Source: a virus
DNA length: 31,602 nt
Virus record (IMG/VR): IMGVR_UViG_3300026257_000010
Span: 1 to 31,602 of that record
Direction: 5' to 3' (one strand)
In this document: positions 30,151-31,602 of the stretch, in pieces
Position numbering within the stretch: the first letter of the stretch is position 1
Layout: each line of letters starts with the position of its first letter
Notes under the pieces: generated by a model
Told to the model about the DNA's origin: nothing
What the model saw: the letters and a program-made list of their open reading frames with translations, nothing else
Databases searched by the model: none
Made by a program: the position numbers and the translations under genes

Positions 30151-30381
30151 CTATTTAATTTTGTTGACTAAAATTTCTAATGTTTTCTTTATTTCCACCA
30201 ATTCAGTCTTTAAAGTATTTATATCATTTTCATACTCTACAACCTTAAGATTTGCAGATCTTTTGATTTTATATGCTTTTAAGGCTTCGTCGTTGGTATT
30301 AAGTAAAGCTTTTGAGTTACGATCCCTTACAAGATCTCTCTCTCCTTCAATATTTATAATGCCTGTGGGTATATTATTCAT
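30151..30381 (-). CDS. Small coiled-coil protein, 76 aa
   Basis: This short protein begins NNIPTGIINIEGERDLVRDR, then NSKALLNTNDEALKAYKIKR, a signature I recall from small proteins in marine T4-like phages. Residues 43-76 form a coiled coil (VVEYENDINTLKTELVEIKK). It has no enzyme motif and is probably a small virion or assembly factor. It is one base downstream of the large structural gene and eight upstream of the 176-aa gene, in the same transcript. Two TATAAATA matches lie within it (30216-30223 and 30351-30358). Confidence 0.82.
   Translation of the reverse strand: MNNIPTGIINIEGERDLVRDRNSKALLNTNDEALKAYKIKRSANLKVVEYENDINTLKTELVEIKKTLEILVNKIK
30216..30223 (-). promoter_or_regulatory. Possible late promoter box for the 176-aa fibre gene
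   Basis: TATAAATA on the minus strand lies 74 bases before the ATG at 30142, inside the small coiled-coil gene. A second exact match lies at 30351-30358. Both could be chance matches in coding sequence, although two in 143 bases is suggestive. Confidence 0.4.
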
Positions 30382-30382
30382 C

Positions 30383-31602
30383 TTAAACCTGTAATGCCAT
30401 CGCTCTTAAGTCCTTAAAGAAAGGAACTTTAGAAGTTGTTGTACTTAAAGGCACAACCTTAACTGCAAATGTTTTGTAACCTGTATGGGTTACTGTACCT
30501 ACAGTTGCTGTTGCTGTAGCTCCTGAGCCACTGCCTCCAGTTATGGTAATCGTTGGCGTTGATGTATATTCCCTACCAGGATTTGTTATTGTTATTCCGG
30601 AAACTTGATTGCTTCCGTTTATGCTGGCTATAGCTGCTGCGCCATAACCTCCACCTCCAGTTATTGCCACAGTTGGAACACTTGTATATCCCGAACCTGC
30701 TGCTGTAACTGAAGCACTAGCTACTGATTTTACATCATATTCAAATATGCCAGAGCCATTTAAGCCTGCTGCGTTAGAACCTTTACTAGGTAATCCATAT
30801 TTGTATTCTGCATAATCTTCTGTTGATTCAAATGGGCTTGTTACTGATGATAATTCTACCCAGCTTAAATCGTCTTGGAAGTCTGCTTCATCTACGGAGT
30901 TCATCATCTTACCGTAAACTTTTAAACTTCCTTCTGTTGGGATAGCTGCATCTAAATATACTACTATATCCTCTGCGTCTTGGCCATCCTCAAGTATTAC
31001 TCTCCTTGTTATATATCGAGAAGAAGCGTTACCTTGGAATCTCGTGTCTTCATTAGTAGAGTCATTATTTACACTATTAGCTATACACAAATAATCTATC
31101 TGTGCAAAGTCCATTGCTGGGCTAACATTTTCTTGTGAAGTTGTGAATGAAATATCTAACAACGAGGTCTTATCGTCTTCATAGCCTCCGTTGCCTGTTG
31201 TTTCTAATTCGTTTGATCTACTATATATTGTGTGTTCTTTTAATAGGTTGTTTGTTATATTAAAGTCTATATCTGTGTAAACTTCTGAAACACCTGTTTT
31301 AGAAACTGCATTTGCTGTTCCTGTTTCGTTTATTGCAACTTTAGCGCTTGCTATTGTTGCATCATTAGGCAACATAAGGCCTGAGTTAAGAGCAAGTTCA
31401 TTAACTACTTTATTTGTAAATGAACCTATTGTTCCGTACCCTTGTGTGCTTCCAATAAGTTGTCCTGCTTTTAAAGGTATGCCGTCGTTTCCTCTTTGTA
31501 GTGTAATCTGTTCATCTAATGTGTTCCAATTTTCTACCAAACAATTTTGTAATTGTAATGTTCCTGTTGCTTGTGTTCCTGAGGATGCTGAAATTGCTAT
31601 TG
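30383..31602 (-). CDS. Large virion structural protein, partial (5' end outside window)
   Basis: The frame stays open to the right edge of the window. A TTG near 31540 could be read as a start, but upstream codons continue in frame (GTQATGTLQLQNCLVENWN), so the visible part is the C-terminal 406 residues of a longer protein. Features are a QITLQRGNDGIPLKAGQ segment, a central region with FAQIDYLCIANSVNND, then SRYITRRVILEDGQDAEDI and VYLDAAIPTEGSLKVYGKM, and a two-unit GYTSVP-type beta domain (30500-30727) shared with gp18. I believe related marine T4-like proteins are virion or baseplate-associated, but I cannot name this one. It ends with a short RAMALQV tail. Confidence 0.82.
   Translation of the reverse strand, partial: IAISASSGTQATGTLQLQNCLVENWNTLDEQITLQRGNDGIPLKAGQLIGSTQGYGTIGSFTNKVVNELALNSGLMLPNDATIASAKVAINETGTANAVSKTGVSEVYTDIDFNITNNLLKEHTIYSRSNELETTGNGGYEDDKTSLLDISFTTSQENVSPAMDFAQIDYLCIANSVNNDSTNEDTRFQGNASSRYITRRVILEDGQDAEDIVVYLDAAIPTEGSLKVYGKMMNSVDEADFQDDLSWVELSSVTSPFESTEDYAEYKYGLPSKGSNAAGLNGSGIFEYDVKSVASASVTAAGSGYTSVPTVAITGGGGYGAAAIASINGSNQVSGITITNPGREYTSTPTITITGGSGSGATATATVGTVTHTGYKTFAVKVVPLSTTTSKVPFFKDLRAMALQV
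30500..30727 (-). repeat. GYTSxP beta-repeat domain, second copy
   Basis: This encodes about 76 residues with units GSGYTSVPTVAITGGGG and REYTSTPTITITGGSG, led by SVASASV. Order, spacing and lead sequence match the insertion in sheath gp18 (8251-8484), including the shared ITITNPG. The DNA copies are similar but clearly diverged. Confidence 0.85.

Overview
This window is part of the genome of a T4-like contractile-tailed phage (myovirus). Gene order and protein signatures match the T4 virion module: neck proteins gp13 and gp14, gp15, both terminase subunits (gp16, gp17), tail sheath gp18, tail tube gp19, portal gp20, prohead protease gp21, scaffold gp22 and major capsid protein gp23. All of these lie on the minus strand, in T4 order from right to left. 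The AT-rich sequence, the repeat-rich fibre-like proteins of a type I recall from marine phages (RRGT-, IDGGTY- and YTG-rich proteins), the lack of gp24 beside gp23 and the absence of photosynthesis genes suggest a marine phage, perhaps of SAR11-like or other AT-rich bacteria. The host cannot be fixed from the sequence.

Layout. 1-360: a small plus-strand gene behind a T4-type late promoter (TATAAATA), then a hairpin terminator facing gp23. 373-13727: the head, DNA-packaging, neck and tail block, minus strand, with late boxes in the gaps upstream of gp23, gp22, gp19 and gp18. 13739-18774: seven minus-strand fibre or adhesin-type genes with shared N-terminal modules and shared C-terminal tails. 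18780-18829: a divergent intergenic region centred on a perfect palindrome, TATTTATAAATA, that reads as a late promoter on both strands. 18830-24608: a plus-strand accessory island of tightly overlapping genes. It holds four paralogous GT-A-type glycosyltransferase-like proteins with DxD motifs, a fusion of a degenerate glycosyltransferase-like domain with a degenerate radical-SAM/SPASM-like domain, a MazG-like pyrophosphohydrolase, a methyltransferase-like protein, a small unknown protein and a small membrane protein. 24556-26290: a minus-strand operon of a membrane protein, an ATP-dependent DNA ligase and an unknown protein, behind a sigma70-like (early) promoter. 26396-28270: a minus-strand operon of a 2OG-Fe(II) oxygenase, a fifth glycosyltransferase and a charged unknown protein, behind a late promoter. 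28307-31602: further minus-strand structural genes, including a protein with about 30 Tyr-Thr-Gly-type repeats and a large structural protein cut by the window edge.

How the parts may work together. The structural block builds head and tail. The glycosyltransferase-like genes and the oxygenase lie among the fibre genes and several share their late promoters. My inference is that they act on virion proteins or surface glycans late in infection rather than on early metabolism. The Thr/Ser/Tyr/Gly-rich fibre proteins are natural candidate substrates. No tRNA, CRISPR array, insertion sequence or integrase was seen, and no stretch over 300 bases lacks a gene.
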